Below are positions 46,616-54,609 of a stretch of DNA of 64,000 bases, in pieces. Source of the stretch: Pseudonocardia autotrophica (GTDB lineage Bacteria > Actinomycetota > Actinomycetes > Mycobacteriales > Pseudonocardiaceae); assembly GCF_000717175.1 (NCBI RefSeq), contig NZ_JNYD01000022.1, positions 130,622-194,621 of the forward strand, in the 5' to 3' direction. Position numbers and translations under genes: made by a program. The notes beneath the pieces are model-generated. The model was given only the letters and a program-made list of their open reading frames with translations, was not told the DNA's origin and ran no database searches. The stretch's first letter is position 1; every line of letters starts with the position of its first letter.

Positions 46616-47293
46616 GTGAAGTGGTGGCGTCCCGTGCTGGCCGGGCTCGGCGTGGTGGCACTGGTCGCCGTGGTGCTGGTGGTGGCGCGGATCTACGGGG
46701 TGCCGGGTGTTTCGGACCTGCGGCGGCTGACCGCGGAGGCGGGTCCCTGGGCGCCGCTGCTGTTCCTGGGGCTGCAGGCGGGGCTGTGCGTGGCGCCGGT
46801 GCCGCGGACGGTGTTCACGCTCGCGGCGGGCGTGCTGTTCGGCTCCGCGGTCGGGCTGGTGGTCACGCTGGCGGCGACCACCCTGGCCGGCGTGCTCGCC
46901 TATTTTCTCGTGCGGGCGACGGGCGGAGCGCTCGTGGAGCGGTACGTGCGGGGGTCGGCGGTGACCTGGGTGCGCCGGCGCCTCGACCACCACGGCACGC
47001 TCGCCGTGACCTCGATGCGGCTCGTGCCGCTGGTGCCCTTCGCCGCGCTCAACTACGTGTGCGGGCTGTCCAGGGTGCGGTTCGTGCCGTACCTGCTCGG
47101 GACCGTGGTCGGGATCATCCCGGGGACGGTCGCGATCGTGGTCCTCGGCGACGCGGTCAGCGGACGGCCGTCACCGGCGCTCGTCGCGGTGTCGGTGGTG
47201 TGCGGGCTGATCGGGCTCGCGGGGATCGTGGTGGCGGCCCGCAAGCCCATCCCGGAGGAGGTTCCGAGCGAGGAGACGCAGCAGGCCCGCTGA
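46616..47293 (+). CDS. TVP38/TMEM64 (VTT domain) membrane protein
   Basis: 225 residues with five to six membrane segments. The VTT signature includes PRTVFTLAAGVLFGSAVGLVV, SMRLVPLVPFAALNYVCGLSRVRF and GTVVGIIPGTVAIVVLG. These proteins resemble DedA lipid scramblase-type transporters. The GTG is seven bases after TACCGT, giving a leaderless start. Confidence 0.88.
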   Translation: MKWWRPVLAGLGVVALVAVVLVVARIYGVPGVSDLRRLTAEAGPWAPLLFLGLQAGLCVAPVPRTVFTLAAGVLFGSAVGLVVTLAATTLAGVLAYFLVRATGGALVERYVRGSAVTWVRRRLDHHGTLAVTSMRLVPLVPFAALNYVCGLSRVRFVPYLLGTVVGIIPGTVAIVVLGDAVSGRPSPALVAVSVVCGLIGLAGIVVAARKPIPEEVPSEETQQAR

Positions 47294-47339
47294 GCCTCCG
47301 CTCGTTGGGCTTCACCACGTTGTCGCTGTTCAGATGGGG

Positions 47340-47413
47340 TGCCGGCGGCGGGATTCGAACCCGCACTGTCATGATCCTAGGTCATGCGCCTCTGCCAGTT
47401 GGGCTACGCCGGC
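47340..47413 (-). tRNA. tRNA-like gene with non-canonical anticodon loop
   Basis: The 74 bases fold as a complete cloverleaf: a perfect 7-bp acceptor stem (GCCGGCG/CGCCGGC), D-loop with G18-G19, a 5-bp anticodon stem CATGA/TCATG, a five-base variable loop, a perfect 5-bp T-stem and the T-loop TTCGAAT. The anticodon loop is CCTAGGA, placing UAG at 34-36 and C instead of the near-universal U at position 33. UAG would read Leu codon CUA, but the long variable arm of tRNA-Leu is missing. No CCA is encoded. The identity is therefore open. Confidence 0.7.
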
Positions 47414-48069
47414 GTCTTCTTGTTCTTCCGTCCGCCCCACGTCTCCGTGATGGCGTGACAGTTGGGGCACAGGATACGGAGGTTCTCGAGGCGATTGTCG
47501 GTGTGGTCGCCATTGACATGATCGAGCTCGAGCGGCAGCGGTCGGCCGCGCCACTCACGGAGGCCGCACTCCTCGCAGTGATTCGGTTTGAGCCCCGCCT
47601 TGATGAGGCGGCGGCGCAGATAACCGGTGGAGGTGTAGGTCGAGTTCTGGACCAGGATCTCGCCGAGGGGCGTGGGTCGACCCGCGGCGGGCACCTTCAG
47701 CCCCTTCGCCCACGCCTGCCCGGTGAAGTGCGAGGTGTCCAGGCCCAGTCGCCGGATGTGCCCCGACACGGCGCGGAACATTCCGCCGTTGGGCGTGTAG
47801 CCAAGCCGCCGGAGCACCCCGTGCACGGTCTCCTCGGCCCGCACCGCCTCGATCAGCTGCTCGTCGCTGTACCGCCGGCCGGCGCGCGGCGAGCCGGCGG
47901 AGGCTCGTGGCCGATGCGAGGCGTCGAGCCCGAGCCGCGCAATGTGCTTCCGCAGCACGTCGTACTTCCCGGGCTGCAGCCCCAGCTTCCGGCACACCTC
48001 GCTCAGCGTGCGGCTCGACGCCACCGCTTCGACCAGCTGCTCGTCCGTCCACCTGCGGGCTCTCGGCAT
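47404..48069 (-). CDS. HNH endonuclease, SOS-box controlled
   Basis: 221 residues. Two tandem helix-turn-helix-like repeats (RRWTDEQLVEAVASSRTLSEVCRKLGL, RRYSDEQLIEAV...VLRRLGY) precede an HNH domain with Zn ligands CEEC and CPNC and the catalytic LDHVNGDHTDNRLENL. Such proteins are frequent as free-standing homing or phage-type nucleases. Its last codons (KKTPA, stop) lie inside the acceptor stem of the tRNA-like gene, a ten-base overlap. A perfect LexA-type box stands 14 bases before the ATG. Confidence 0.85.
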   Translation of the reverse strand: MPRARRWTDEQLVEAVASSRTLSEVCRKLGLQPGKYDVLRKHIARLGLDASHRPRASAGSPRAGRRYSDEQLIEAVRAEETVHGVLRRLGYTPNGGMFRAVSGHIRRLGLDTSHFTGQAWAKGLKVPAAGRPTPLGEILVQNSTYTSTGYLRRRLIKAGLKPNHCEECGLREWRGRPLPLELDHVNGDHTDNRLENLRILCPNCHAITETWGGRKNKKTPA

Positions 48070-48082
48070 GATCCGAACGTAG

Positions 48083-48096
48083 CGAACATGCGTTCG
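48083..48096. promoter_or_regulatory. LexA (SOS) box upstream of the HNH gene
   Basis: CGAAC-ATGC-GTTCG matches the actinobacterial LexA consensus CGAAC-N4-GTTCG without mismatch. It is 14 bases upstream of the HNH start codon, where it would block the promoter until DNA damage. Confidence 0.7.
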
Positions 48097-48121
48097 AATC
48101 CGCTCGAGTTGTCCACAGGGG

Positions 48122-48589
48122 TCAGATCTTGAGGTCTCGCCGGAGCTTGGCGACGTGACCGGTGGCGCGGACGTTGTACAGCGCGGCCTCGATCCTCCCC
48201 TCCTCGTCGATGAGGAAGGTCGAGCGGATCACCCCGGTGACCGTCTTGCCGTACATCGTCTTCTCGCCGAAGGCGCCCCACTCCTCGAGGACCTTCCGGT
48301 CCGGGTCGGACAGCAACGGGAAGGTGAGGCCCTCCTTGTCCCGGAACTTGGCGAGCTTGGCCGGCTTGTCCGGGGAGATGCCCAGGACGTCGACCCCCGC
48401 GTCGTTGAGCTCGGCCAGGTTGTCCCGGAAGTCGCACGCCTCCTTGGTGCAGCCGGGCGTGGACGCGGCCGGGTAGAAGTACACGATGACCTTGCGGCCG
48501 CGCAGGTCGGACAGCGAGACCGGCTTGTCGTCGGCGTCGGGCAGCGTGAAGTCCGGGGCGGCGTCGCCCGGCGCGAGGCGTGTCGTCAT
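48122..48589 (-). CDS. bcp: Thioredoxin-dependent thiol peroxidase (Bcp/PrxQ)
   Basis: 155 residues. The peroxidatic Cys47 and resolving Cys52 lie in STPGCTKEACDF. VIVYFYPAASTPG and LLSDPDRKVLEEWGAFGEKTMYGK are typical of Bcp. It reduces hydroperoxides with thioredoxin. The ATG at 48589. Confidence 0.94.
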   Translation of the reverse strand: MTTRLAPGDAAPDFTLPDADDKPVSLSDLRGRKVIVYFYPAASTPGCTKEACDFRDNLAELNDAGVDVLGISPDKPAKLAKFRDKEGLTFPLLSDPDRKVLEEWGAFGEKTMYGKTVTGVIRSTFLIDEEGRIEAALYNVRATGHVAKLRRDLKI

Positions 48590-48702
48590 GCCCCGATCCT
48601 GTCAGTTCCCGCAACACCGGGACGCCCGCCGGGCCCGGCCGGGACCGCTCGTCTACGGTGTGGCCGAGTCAGAGTCCGATGACGAGCACCGAGGAGTGTG
48701 TC

Positions 48703-48924
48703 GTGGCCCGCGACCCCGAGAGCATCCAGAGCGAGATCGAGAAGACGCGGGACGCGCTCGCCGACAGCCTGGACGCGCTGACCGACCGCGCGAACCCGAA
48801 GCGCTTCGTCGACTCGGGCAAGCAGCAGATCGCGATCAAGCTCGAGGACCCGAAGATCCGCTACGCGCTGATCGGAGTCGGCGCGGTCCTCGCCCTTGCC
48901 GTGCTGAAGAAGCTGTTCTCCTGA
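48703..48924 (+). CDS. DUF3618 family small membrane protein
   Basis: 73 residues. RDPESIQSEIEKTRDALADSLDAL and a terminal hydrophobic helix (YALIGVGAVLALAVL) are the DUF3618 pattern. It is probably a membrane-tethered helical protein of unknown function. The GTG at 48703 follows GAGGAG; ATG at 48679 would add eight residues. Confidence 0.85.
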   Translation: MARDPESIQSEIEKTRDALADSLDALTDRANPKRFVDSGKQQIAIKLEDPKIRYALIGVGAVLALAVLKKLFS

Positions 48925-48929
48925 CGGGT

Positions 48930-48950
48930 CCGGGGGCCCCGGGCCCCCGG
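48930..48950. terminator. GC-rich hairpin between convergent genes
   Basis: CCGGGGGCCC and GGGCCCCCGG form a perfect 10-base inverted repeat around one C, between the DUF3618 gene and the convergent reductase gene. Terminator for either strand. Confidence 0.6.
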
Positions 48951-48955
48951 CACCC

Positions 48956-50173
48956 TCACCGTCGCAGCGAGGCGGCGAACTCCAGCGCCTGGGCCCGGTC
49001 GGCCTCGGCGAGCAGCAGCGCGCGGTAGCGCGCGATGTAGCGGGCCGCGCCGAAGCCGGCCACCGCGACCAGCCGGTCGCCCCGCAGGTACCCGGCGACG
49101 GTGCCCTTCACCGCACCGCCGGAGAGCCCCTCGCCGTGCAGCGGCACGATCCCGTCGGCGAGATCGGGTCGCCCGATCAGCTGGATCTTGAGCCCGAACT
49201 GGTCCGACCAGAAGTAGGGGACCGTGGCGGGCGGGGCCTCGGTGCCGGTGATCGCCCGGGCGACGATCGTGGCCTGGTCGGCGGTCGAGGTCCAGTGCTC
49301 GTGCCGGTGCCGGCCGCCCTGCGCCGGGTAGTCCCAGGCGGCGGCGTCGCCCACCGCCCACACACCGTCGAGCCCGAGCACGCGGCCCTGCGCGTCGCAC
49401 GGGATCCCGTCGGTCAGGTCGAGCCCGGCGTCGGCGAGCCAGCCGAGGTCCGGCCGGCCGCCGATCCCGACGAGCGCGACGTCGGCCTCGATCCGCGAGC
49501 CGTCGGCCAGCTCGACGGCCACGCCGGCGCCGGAGGGCTCGACGAAGCCGGTGAGCGCCACACCCGTCCGCAGGTCCACGCCGCCCTCGCGGATCAGCCG
49601 CGCGGCGAGCGCGCCGACCTCCGCGCCCAGGCCGCGCACCAGCGGCACCGGTGCGGCCTCGACCATCGTGACCTGCACGCCCTTGCCGATCGCGGTGCTG
49701 GCGACCTCGGCGCCGATGAACCCGGCGCCGACCACGAGCAGGGTCGACGCCTTGTCGAGCTCGTCGCGCAGGGTCAGGGCGTCGTCGAGGGTCCGGAGGG
49801 TGTGGACGCCCTCGGGCTGGCCGGGCAGCCGGCGCGCCTCGACGCCGGGGGCGAGCACGATCGCGTCGGCGGTGAGCACCGCGCCGTCGGCCAGCTCGAC
49901 CTCGCCGGGCCGCAGCGCGACGGCACGCAGCCCCAGGTACATCCGGACGCCGAGGTCCTCGAGCGCGGCCTCCTCCTTCAGCGCCAGCCGCTCGGCCTCC
50001 CAGTCGCCGGCGAGGAGCTGCTTGGACAGCGGCGGGCGGTCGTAGGGCGGGTGCGCCTCCGCGCCGACGAGGCTGATCCGGCCCTCGTAGCCGGCCTGGC
50101 GCAGCTGCTCCACGGTCCGGATGCCGCCGAGGCCCGCCCCGACGACCAGTACGTGCTCCGGCCCACCGCTCAA
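48956..50173 (-). CDS. Ferredoxin/rubredoxin-type FAD-dependent reductase
   Basis: 405 residues. FAD site VVGAGLGGIRTVEQLR at the N-terminus, NAD site LLVVGAGFIGAEVA at about 145-158 and ALVGIGGRPD and VWAVGDAA motifs further on are those of oxygenase-coupled NAD(P)H-ferredoxin reductases. The start is TTG at 50173, with AGGAG seven bases upstream. No P450 or oxygenase gene is close. Confidence 0.9.
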   Translation of the reverse strand: MSGGPEHVLVVGAGLGGIRTVEQLRQAGYEGRISLVGAEAHPPYDRPPLSKQLLAGDWEAERLALKEEAALEDLGVRMYLGLRAVALRPGEVELADGAVLTADAIVLAPGVEARRLPGQPEGVHTLRTLDDALTLRDELDKASTLLVVGAGFIGAEVASTAIGKGVQVTMVEAAPVPLVRGLGAEVGALAARLIREGGVDLRTGVALTGFVEPSGAGVAVELADGSRIEADVALVGIGGRPDLGWLADAGLDLTDGIPCDAQGRVLGLDGVWAVGDAAAWDYPAQGGRHRHEHWTSTADQATIVARAITGTEAPPATVPYFWSDQFGLKIQLIGRPDLADGIVPLHGEGLSGGAVKGTVAGYLRGDRLVAVAGFGAARYIARYRALLLAEADRAQALEFAASLRR

Positions 50174-50283
50174 CGTCCACGCTCCTGTCCCCGGCGACTT
50201 GCGACGCGGCCATCCTGGCCGACGCGCCCGGCCGCTGTCTCGGGGCCCGCACGGTCTGTTGCGCGGCCCACACCGCCGGGTGA

Positions 50284-51063
50284 TCAGCCGGTGCGCGTGT
50301 CCGGGTCGAGCCGGGACCGGAGCCGGTCGAGGGTCTGGGCGAGCAGCCGCGAGACGTGCATCTGCGAGATGCCGACCTGCTCGGCGATCTGGGTCTGGGT
50401 CATGTTGCCGAAGAACCGCAGCATGACGATGGTGCGCTCGCGCTCGGCCAGCTCGCCGAGGACGGGCCGCAGGGCCTGCCGGTGGTCGACGCGGTCCAGC
50501 TCCGCGTCGGCGGCGCCCACCAGCTCGCCGACGGTGGCGCTGCCCTGCTCGGAGGAGAGCATCTCGTCGAGCGACGAGCTGCGGTAGGCCTCGGAGGCCT
50601 CCAGGCCCTCGAGGACCTCGGCGACCGGCACGCCGAGCTGCTCGGCGATCTCCGACGGCCGGGGCGCGCGGCCGAGCCGCTGGGACAGGTCCGACACCGC
50701 GGCGTTGATGGACACGTGCATGTCCTTGAGCCGCCGGGGCACCCGCATCGACCAGCCCTGGTCCCGGAAGTGCCGGCGGACCTCGCCGCTGATGGTCGGC
50801 ACGGCAAAGGAGAAGAAGTCCGTGCCCTTCTCCGGCGAGTAGCGGTCCACGGCGTTGATGAGCCCGACGGTGGCGACCTGGACCAGGTCGTCGAGCGGCT
50901 CGCCGCGATGGGCGAAGCGGCGCGCGATGTGCTGCGCGATCGGCAGGAAGCCGGTCACCAGCCGGTCGCGCAGCGCCTCGCGGCGGGGGTCGTCCTCGTC
51001 GAGCCCGGCGTACTCCGCCAGGAGCGGGGTCAGGTGACCGTACTCGGAGTCGGCCGCACTCAC
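50284..51063 (-). CDS. SigB/SigF-type stress sigma factor
   Basis: 259 residues. Region 2 (HIARRFAHRGEPLDDLVQVATVGLINAVDRY), region 3 (ISGEVRRHFRDQGWSMRVPRRLKD) and region 4 (QTQIAEQVGISQMHVSRLLAQTLDRLR) define the SigB/F/G group. The GTG start overlaps the stop of the anti-sigma gene (GTGA). It should be held by that kinase until a dephosphorylated STAS antagonist releases it. Confidence 0.93.
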   Translation of the reverse strand: MSAADSEYGHLTPLLAEYAGLDEDDPRREALRDRLVTGFLPIAQHIARRFAHRGEPLDDLVQVATVGLINAVDRYSPEKGTDFFSFAVPTISGEVRRHFRDQGWSMRVPRRLKDMHVSINAAVSDLSQRLGRAPRPSEIAEQLGVPVAEVLEGLEASEAYRSSSLDEMLSSEQGSATVGELVGAADAELDRVDHRQALRPVLGELAERERTIVMLRFFGNMTQTQIAEQVGISQMHVSRLLAQTLDRLRSRLDPDTRTG

Positions 51064-51497
51064 CGGGGGGCTGCGTCGGCGCGCTTGTGCAGGCGGATGC
51101 CCACGGTGCCGCTGCCGTTCGCCTCGAGCTCCACCTCGTCGGCCAGGGTCTGCAGGACCCGCCAGCCGAAGGTGTCCGTGGACACGGGGGTGGCCGCGTC
51201 GCCGGTGTCGACCTCGGCGTGGACGCGGATGAGCTCCTCGCGCACGTCGAAGGTGCACCGGAGCGAGGACCCCGGCGCGGCGACGTCGACCAGGGTCGCG
51301 CACGCTTCGTCGACGGCCATCCGCAGGTCCGAGATGGCGTCCAGGTCGAAGTCCGCGCGGGCGGCGAGGTCCGAGGCGACGGCGCGGATGGTCGGGATCA
51401 GCGAGGCCGAGGCGCTGGTGCGCACCTCCACCACGGATCCCGGCGTCTCCACCGTCCCCGGGCCGTCTCCGGCGCCCACGGGATCCACTTCGGACAC
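51060..51497 (-). CDS. Anti-sigma factor serine kinase (RsbW/UsfX-like)
   Basis: 145 residues of the GHKL ATPase fold. The N-box lies in ISDLRMAVDEACATLVDV and the G-box region is TFGWRVLQTLADEVELEANG. It would bind the sigma factor and phosphorylate STAS antagonists. The GTG at 51497 has AAGGGAAG upstream; ORF extension to 51545 lacks support. It overlaps the sigma gene. Confidence 0.87.
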   Translation of the reverse strand: MSEVDPVGAGDGPGTVETPGSVVEVRTSASASLIPTIRAVASDLAARADFDLDAISDLRMAVDEACATLVDVAAPGSSLRCTFDVREELIRVHAEVDTGDAATPVSTDTFGWRVLQTLADEVELEANGSGTVGIRLHKRADAAPR

Positions 51498-51569
51498 GCG
51501 ACGTCTTCCCTTCGTCACGGACCCGCTCGGGCCCTCGATCCCCATCGTGCTACCCGGGGTGCGTTCTTA

Positions 51570-52001
51570 TCAATCCGGTCGGCGTACTCGACCGGTGGAG
51601 CGGTCGCCGTGGACCCGGCCGAGGAGCTCGTCCAGACCCGGGAGCAGCGTGAACAACCGGTCGGAACCGGTGACCTCGAGCGGCCGCGTGACCGCCCGGG
51701 AGCCGCCGAGCAGGTGCAGCGCGCGACCCTGCGCCTCCGCCCGGTGCGCGGCCCGGATGAGCACCGCCAGCCCGCTCGACGCCAGGAACCCGACGCCGTC
51801 GAGGTCGACCGCGGCCACCGCGTCCGTCGGCTCCTGCTCGAGCAGCGCGCCGAGCGCCTCGCCGAGGGTCGGCGCGGTGAGCGTGTCCACCTCCCCGTCG
51901 ACCACGAGGACGTGCACGCCGGGCGCGGGCCGGGTGAGGCTGGTGTCGAGACCACCGGGACGGGACGGGCCACGCGAGGCGGGGGACGACAGGACACTCA
52001 C
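51570..52001 (-). CDS. STAS-domain anti-anti-sigma factor
   Basis: 143 residues. VLVVDGEVDTLTAPTLGEAL and DLDGVGFLASSGLAVLIRAAH are typical STAS sequence; Ser75 in ASSG is where SpoIIAA/RsbV proteins are phosphorylated. It is the likely partner of the adjoining kinase and the target of the divergent phosphatase. GTG start at 52001. Confidence 0.88.
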   Translation of the reverse strand: MSVLSSPASRGPSRPGGLDTSLTRPAPGVHVLVVDGEVDTLTAPTLGEALGALLEQEPTDAVAAVDLDGVGFLASSGLAVLIRAAHRAEAQGRALHLLGGSRAVTRPLEVTGSDRLFTLLPGLDELLGRVHGDRSTGRVRRPD

Positions 52002-52142
52002 CTCCAGCGACGGCGTGCCCGCGCGGATCGCGGACGGGCGGGACGCGAGACGGCTGCGGGCTCAACCGATCCCGGCGAACCCTACCCATCGGGCGGAGGC
52101 GGCCGGGGCGCGGGTGGGCCGGGACGCCATTACGATCTGCGC

Positions 52143-54386
52143 GTGGAGACGACCGACCCGCGCGGGCTGGCCGAGGACCTGGCTCAGGAGGTGGCCCAGG
52201 GGGTCGCGGAGAGCGGCCTGCCCGGCGGCGCCGGCGAGCTGCCGCAGGTGCTCTACGACGCGCCCGCGGCCGTCCTCATGATCGACCTGGACGAGCGGCG
52301 GGTCGTCTACGCCAATGCGGCGGCCGTGGAGCTGACCGGCCACCGCGTCTCGCTGCCGGTCGACATCGACGCGTGGGGCGACGCGGCCGGCCTGACCGAC
52401 CTCGGCGGCAAGCGGATGAGCGAGACGAGCTCGCCGCTGTCGCTCGTCGCGGCCGGCATCCCGGTCGCCGGCGAGCCGGTCGCGGTGCACGACGCCGCCC
52501 GCCGCGGCTCGACCGCCACCGAGGAGCAGCGCGAGGCCGCCGAGGGCCGGCTGCTGTGGGTCACCGGCTTCGTCCTGGGGCCGGGCGGGCTGGGCGACGC
52601 GGGGGAGCAGCTGCCGGTCCCCGAGGAGCTGCGGTCCCGCGCGCTCGTGGTGTTCCTGCAGCTCTCGGGCAGCGAGCACGGCGACCGCCGGCGGCTGGAG
52701 GTGCTGCGCGACCGCGCGGTCGTCGCCACCGACATGTCCTTCACCATCACCGACCCGCGGCGCGCGGGCGACCCGCTGATCTGGGTCAACCCGTCGTTCA
52801 CCCGGCTCACCGGGTACGCGGTGGAGGACGCGGTCGGCCGCAACTGCCGGTTCCTGCAGGGCCGCAACACCGACCCGGCGTCGATCGAGCGCATCCGCGC
52901 GGCCCTGCGCGCGCAGGAGCCGATCACCGAGGTGCTGCTGAACTACCGCAAGGACGGCACCGCCTTCTGGAACCAGGTGTCGATCTCGCCGGTGGTCGAC
53001 GGCGCCGGGGACCTCGTCAACTTCGTCGGCGTGCAGAACGACGTCACCGAGCGGGTGCTCGTCGAGCAGGAGCGCCGGGCGGCCCTGGCGGACGCCGAGG
53101 AGGCCCGCAGCCAGCTGCGGATGCTCGCCGAGGCGACCACCCAGATGACCGAGGCGCTGGGCGTCGAGGACGCGTGCCACGGCCTGGCCCGCCTCGTCGT
53201 GCCGCAGCTCGCGGACGTCTGCGCCGTGGACCTGCTCGACCGCCCGGGCTCCGGGCTCCTGCGCCGGGCCGCCGTGGCCGCCCGGGACCGGGCCGACGAG
53301 GACCGGATGGCGCGGATGGCGGGCCTGCGGGACTACCGCGCCGGCCGGGGCAGCACCACCGGGCACGTGCTGGCGACGGGCGAGCCGGTGCTGCTGTCGG
53401 ACCTGCCCGAGCACGGTGCCGACCGCTACGACGACGACCCGGACGCCGCCGAGCTCTACGACCGGCTGCGGATGCGGTCGGCGATCGTGGTGCCGCTGCG
53501 CGCCCGGGGCCGGGTCCTCGGCGCGCTCACGCTGGTCAGCCAGCACCCGTACGGCCGCCGCTACGGCCAGAAGGACCTGCACCTGGCCACCGACCTCGCC
53601 GGGCGGGTGGGGTTGACGGTCGACAACGCGCGGCTCTACGAGCGCGAGCACGCCGCCGCCGCGACCCTGCAGCACAGCCTGCTGCCGGCCGTCCCCGAGG
53701 TGAGTGGCCTGCAGCTGGCCGCGCGGTACCGGGTCGGCACGGACGGCAACCAGGTCGGCGGCGACTGGTACGACGTGCTGCCGCTGCCCGACGGGGCGGT
53801 CGGCATCGCGGTGGGCGACGTCGTCGGGCACGACCTGTCCGCCGCCGCGGCGATGGGGCAGCTGCGTGGTGTGCTGCGCTCCTACGCGTGGGACGGCGGC
53901 CGCCCGGGCTCGGTCCTCGACCGCTGCGACCAGCTGGTGCAGGGGCTGGAGATGGCCTCGATGGCGACCGCGGTGTACGCGCGGCTCGAGCCGCCGGACG
54001 CCTCGGGCGACCGGCTGCTGCGCTACGCCAACGCCGGGCACCCCGCCCCGCTGCTCCTCACCCGCGAGGGCGAGCTGCGGCGGCTCGACGAGCACCTCTC
54101 GCCGATGATCGGCGTCGTCCCGACGCTCGGCCGGGCCGGCGAGGAGGGCCGCACGGAGGCCACGTTGACGGTGCCCGCGGGCGCCCTGCTGCTGCTGTAC
54201 ACGGACGGTCTCACCGACATCGCGGGGGAGGACGCCGACGAGCGCGCCGAGCTGCTCGAACGCACCCTGCGGGAGATCCCCTCGGACTCGCCGGCCGAGG
54301 CGGTCGTCGACCAGGTGCTGGCAGCCTGCGAGCCGCGCCACGTCCGGGACGACATCGCCGTGCTCGCCGTCCGGCTGGAGCGTTGA
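52143..54386 (+). CDS. PAS-LOV-GAF-PP2C (SpoIIE) phosphatase, probable blue-light sensor
   Basis: 747 residues. An N-terminal PAS-like stretch (VLMIDLDERRVVYANAAAVELTG, about 43-66), then a LOV domain at about 190-300 with the flavin-adduct Cys235 in GRNCRFLQGRNTD and FWNQVSISPV, then a GAF domain at about 335-480, then a SpoIIE-type phosphatase (QVGGDWYDVLPL, GDVVGHDLSAA, YANAGHPAPLLL, LYTDGLTD). Light, or redox, should change its ability to dephosphorylate STAS proteins. The GTG is six bases after TACGAT, so leaderless. It is divergent from the STAS gene. Confidence 0.93.
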   Translation: METTDPRGLAEDLAQEVAQGVAESGLPGGAGELPQVLYDAPAAVLMIDLDERRVVYANAAAVELTGHRVSLPVDIDAWGDAAGLTDLGGKRMSETSSPLSLVAAGIPVAGEPVAVHDAARRGSTATEEQREAAEGRLLWVTGFVLGPGGLGDAGEQLPVPEELRSRALVVFLQLSGSEHGDRRRLEVLRDRAVVATDMSFTITDPRRAGDPLIWVNPSFTRLTGYAVEDAVGRNCRFLQGRNTDPASIERIRAALRAQEPITEVLLNYRKDGTAFWNQVSISPVVDGAGDLVNFVGVQNDVTERVLVEQERRAALADAEEARSQLRMLAEATTQMTEALGVEDACHGLARLVVPQLADVCAVDLLDRPGSGLLRRAAVAARDRADEDRMARMAGLRDYRAGRGSTTGHVLATGEPVLLSDLPEHGADRYDDDPDAAELYDRLRMRSAIVVPLRARGRVLGALTLVSQHPYGRRYGQKDLHLATDLAGRVGLTVDNARLYEREHAAAATLQHSLLPAVPEVSGLQLAARYRVGTDGNQVGGDWYDVLPLPDGAVGIAVGDVVGHDLSAAAAMGQLRGVLRSYAWDGGRPGSVLDRCDQLVQGLEMASMATAVYARLEPPDASGDRLLRYANAGHPAPLLLTREGELRRLDEHLSPMIGVVPTLGRAGEEGRTEATLTVPAGALLLLYTDGLTDIAGEDADERAELLERTLREIPSDSPAEAVVDQVLAACEPRHVRDDIAVLAVRLER

Positions 54387-54609
54387 AGTCAGCCGGGCCT
54401 TCCCGCTCGTCCCGTGTTGACGACCGCTGCACCCGATCGGGGTAACCGACTGCCTGCCGCTGCCGCCCGCTCACGGACCCGCGCCGTCCGTTCGGCGTGC
54501 GGGGCAGCTTTCGGGGACGCGAACAGGAAACGATGCCGTTGACACCGGTCGACAGGCCGGAAGCGAGACGGTCGGCAACGGCGCCGATCGGGCAGGGGGC
54601 GAACGAAGC

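Noticed and set aside
47340..47413. An amber suppressor tRNA.
   Set aside because: The anticodon in the folded loop would be UAG (reads CUA), not CUA; shifting the loop breaks the stem.
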